Source: Agroathelia rolfsii (lineage: Eukaryota > Basidiomycota > Agaricomycetes > Amylocorticiales > Amylocorticiaceae). Taken from it: 64,000 nucleotides of DNA. Shown piece by piece: positions 61,901-64,000 of this stretch (positions within the stretch are counted from its first letter, which is position 1; every line of letters starts with the position of its first letter). The notes under the pieces are model-generated. The model was not told where the DNA came from and ran no database searches. It saw only the letters and a program-made list of their open reading frames with translations. The stretch is from contig JABRWF010000004.1 of NCBI GenBank assembly GCA_018343915.1, positions 310,001-374,000 on the forward strand. The letters run 5' to 3'. Both the position numbers and the translations under genes were made by a program.

Positions 61901-62919
61901 CGATATGGAGGATGTGGGTCGGAAGCATATTCAGTCTGAGTTACTTCCTGCAAGGCTGCGGGCTGGCGAAGTGTCCAGTCATAAGGGTCTACTTGATCTC
62001 GCTCTGGAACGCTGCCGCGATCATTTCTCGATCGATTGTCCAAAGCAGAACTGAAGCCCGTAGTCCGTACAGATTCGTCGCGTTGAGGCGAGTGTTTAAT
62101 GTCGTTGTGCCCATTTCTGTACTCTTCTGATGGCGTAGACATTGACACCTCACGATTGTAGACCAATGGAGAGTCTTCAGATGCGGTAGGCACCTGCTTG
62201 GAAGGATGGATCTGACGCGAATCTTTCCTGTGCGAATCCTGACTCTGAGATGCAGATTCGGGACGATAGTGGCGGTCGTCGTAGGTCATAGCAGCTTGCC
62301 TGGTATTTGGGCGAGATACCTCCTTGCCACGAAATGCGTCCTTGCGTTCTTCCACAGGCCGGTCCCAGGTTGTTTCATGTGTCTTGGTGTTGTAGAAATA
62401 CGTACCATTCCCCTTTGTCGACTGTTTGGTAACCCATCCGAGCGGTAGGCGATTGCTGTCAGAAGAGGGTCGCATAGCTGTTGCAGAGTACATATGGTCC
62501 TGGTGACGAGGTATAGGAGCTGCCACTTGGGGTTTGGCGGGTAATGGGTGAGTCACGGACACAGTTCGTTCACGATTAGAAGATTTAGAAGCAGAGTTTT
62601 TTTCCACCGAGCCTGCTTTAGTCAGGGAAGCACCGGAAAACTGCGCTGTCAGATCGCTGTAGCTGGGTTCGGCAGACATTTGAGCAAGAGAGCGAGTTTT
62701 TGGTTTTGGGGTCGACACCTCTGCAGCCTGTTCAATTTGGCGTTGAAGATCTTGCATATCTTCGTCATTGCCGTCAAGAGAGACAGTGTCTTCAACATCA
62801 TCTGCCTCGTCTATTTTTGTGGTGGTGTCGTCCGTTTCTGGGATAGTTGAGCCCGGGTATGGGTTGAGCTGCTCGTCCTCGTCATTTCCCCAGTCGAGCT
62901 TCTCGTGCTCTGAGTCCAT
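58948..62919 (-). CDS. Long, mostly disordered WW-domain protein with Arg/Gly-rich C-terminus
   Basis: The spliced protein, probably over 1000 residues, starts MDSEHEKLDWGNDEDEQLNP, an acidic region. A WW domain lies near residues 165-195 (LPLGWVTKQSTKGNGTYFYN, then THETTWDRP; both signature tryptophans and the YFYN block are present, about 62372-62452). The rest is low-complexity: Ser/Pro/Arg/Gln-rich, with a proline stretch (TPAPPPAPPAHPPYPPSNH), Gly-rich segments (FGGGGGNGKRS, GSGGGSGVRR) and a compact C-terminal motif GASLLDRIDDPP before a basic end (RRAPKVRRRGGK). About nine short introns split it. WW domains bind proline-rich ligands, and RGG-like tails suggest RNA contact, so a role in splicing or RNA processing is a reasonable guess. 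The GTG-initiated extension to 63000 is ignored in favour of the ATG at 62919. Confidence 0.75.
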
Positions 62920-63140
62920 GGGGGGCGAGGGATGTTGTTGGAGGGCGGGCAGGTGGAAGGGATGGACAGGAGAAGAGACAAGGTGTGTTTTGGCGCACAC
63001 GGCTCGGTCGGAGTTGCCACTTCTAATAAGCTACAGTCCAAACTCCGCCAACAATACTCAAGTAATTGTTACGTTTACTATTGTAGTCTATTACCTATAC
63101 TAGTAGTAGTAGGACTTGTATACCCAAGTCTACCTTGCTT
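62920..63140. promoter_or_regulatory. Short bidirectional promoter between the WW-domain gene and the UNC-50 gene
   Basis: Only 221 bp separate the two divergent start codons, so the promoters must overlap or be shared. No canonical TATA box is obvious on either strand; ACTAGTAGTAGTAGGA near 63100 is repetitive. Function is inferred from geometry. Confidence 0.55.
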
Positions 63141-64000
63141 ATGTCCCTACCAACCAGTGTCTATTCCACAGAAGATGGCTCGGGCGCACGTAGGCATTCG
63201 AGTCTACTAAGCAATGTGCCCGTCGCTTTCAGACGCCTGCATCGCTTCAAGCAAATGGTACGAATGACCTACCACCATAGCTGCTTCGAATCATATACCG
63301 AATGATCGCGATTCCGTACAGGACTTTGAACAAGCCCTATGGCAGCTGACGTACCTGTGCATTGCGCCCAAACGAGTGTACGTACGCTCGTAGCTGACCC
63401 ATGCAACCAGGTTCTGACTCTCATTCTAGCTATAGGAATGTCTACTTTCATAAGCGTACGTATTAGTGTATGCACTATCCTGCGAGCATGCGCTCAGCTG
63501 CCTTGCAGAGACAAAAAATACCTGGCAACGAGACGACCCAGCCATTATCATCCTGATATCGTGGGCAAGGCTTCATCATCATTTATACACCCTTCTAATA
63601 TAATTGTCCCCTTACAGAGCTGCACTTTTCAGTGAGCACTCCCTGTACTTGCCATTGACAATGGTCATTATAGATCAACTCTCCTAGTCTCTGCCCTGAT
63701 GTGGTCGTTTGCCTATTCCCTCGGCATGCTCGCGGCCATTCAATTAGCACTGGTCATGGTGCTGCGCGATTTTGTGGTCGTAGGACTCATTGTCGCATCC
63801 ATTCTATGGTATCTAGTCCCCTATATGTATATAATACATTAACCTCACCGAACTACTGCTCTAGGCTGTTCTCCAATCGAGCACTACTTTCCCCGCCCTC
63901 TCACTCGACGCCCGCCGATTCCCGTGTAGAATGGGGCTACGCATTCGATGTTCACATAAATGCGTTCTTCCCATTATTTCTAACACTTTACGTGGCACAA
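63141..64000 (+). CDS. UNC-50 family Golgi membrane protein (partial at window edge)
   Basis: The first exon (63141-63257) encodes MSLPTSVYSTEDGSGARRHS, then NVPVAFRRLHRFKQM. Exons at 63322-63377 (DFEQALWQLTYLCIAPKR), 63430-63455 (26 bases, YRNVYFHK), 63509-63560 (TKNTWQRDDPAIIILIS), 63674-63808 (TLLVSALMWSFAYS, LRDFVVVGLIVASILW) and 63865 onward (LFSNRALL, VEWGYAFDVHINAFFPLF, TLYVAQ) follow. The block with Arg-Asp-Asp-Pro-Ala, and the ending FDVHxNAFFPLF, are UNC-50 hallmarks. UNC-50 proteins are multipass Golgi proteins; the worm protein is needed for nicotinic receptor trafficking and the yeast homologue is Gmh1, linked to Arf-GEF function. The C-terminal membrane segments lie beyond the window. 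All joins are phase-consistent. Confidence 0.9.

Noticed and set aside
1..64000. CRISPR arrays, LTR pairs, intact DNA transposons or viral genes
   Set aside because: None recognised on reading both strands; the sequence is typical fungal nuclear DNA. A repeat-library search would be needed for old, divergent elements.

Overview
The window is nuclear DNA from a filamentous fungus, most likely an agaricomycete basidiomycete. The evidence is intron-dense genes (introns mostly 50-65 bases, several GC-AG), a DUF6593 protein, an F-box protein of mushroom type, a WW-domain protein, and the N-terminal part of a C2-type NLR. The NLR relic reminds me of Ceratobasidiaceae/Rhizoctonia proteins, but that placement is recollection, not a search. 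No prokaryotic operons, CRISPR arrays, intact transposons or viral genes were seen. All CDS coordinates run from first to last coding base and include introns.

Layout: 1-4.66 kb is gene-poor. 4.67-8.24 kb (+) is a TOK1-like two-pore potassium channel. 8.40-21.51 kb is a complete nitrate-assimilation cluster: nitrate reductase (-), a nitrate/nitrite transporter (-) and nitrite reductase (+). The last two diverge from a 942-bp intergenic region rich in GATA-type sites. Together they import nitrate, reduce it to nitrite and reduce nitrite to ammonium. Housekeeping genes follow: proteasome ATPase Rpt6 (+), a Derlin (+), orotate phosphoribosyltransferase (-), a KRE6/SKN1-type beta-glucan synthesis protein (-) and a probable Sld3 replication factor (-).

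32.5-33.6 kb holds a frameshifted, truncated NLR N-terminus in AT-rich surroundings. Next come a NIPA-like magnesium transporter (+), a Kre9/Knh1-type cell-wall membrane protein (+), a 3-kb non-coding stretch with long poly-C tracts, an MFS antiporter (-) and a mitochondrial MRS2 magnesium channel (-). After these are an uncharacterised protein with a nucleotidyltransferase-like feel (+), tRNA-Val(UAC) (-), an unknown membrane protein (-), a DUF6593 protein (+), an F-box protein (-), a long disordered WW-domain protein (-) and, cut by the right edge, an UNC-50 family protein (+).

The strongest biological unit is the nitrate cluster. I found no convincing wholly new multi-gene system. The more unusual items are the expanded disordered linker inside nitrite reductase, in-frame microexons, GC-AG introns, the 5-bp duplication in the NLR relic and two orphan protein families.
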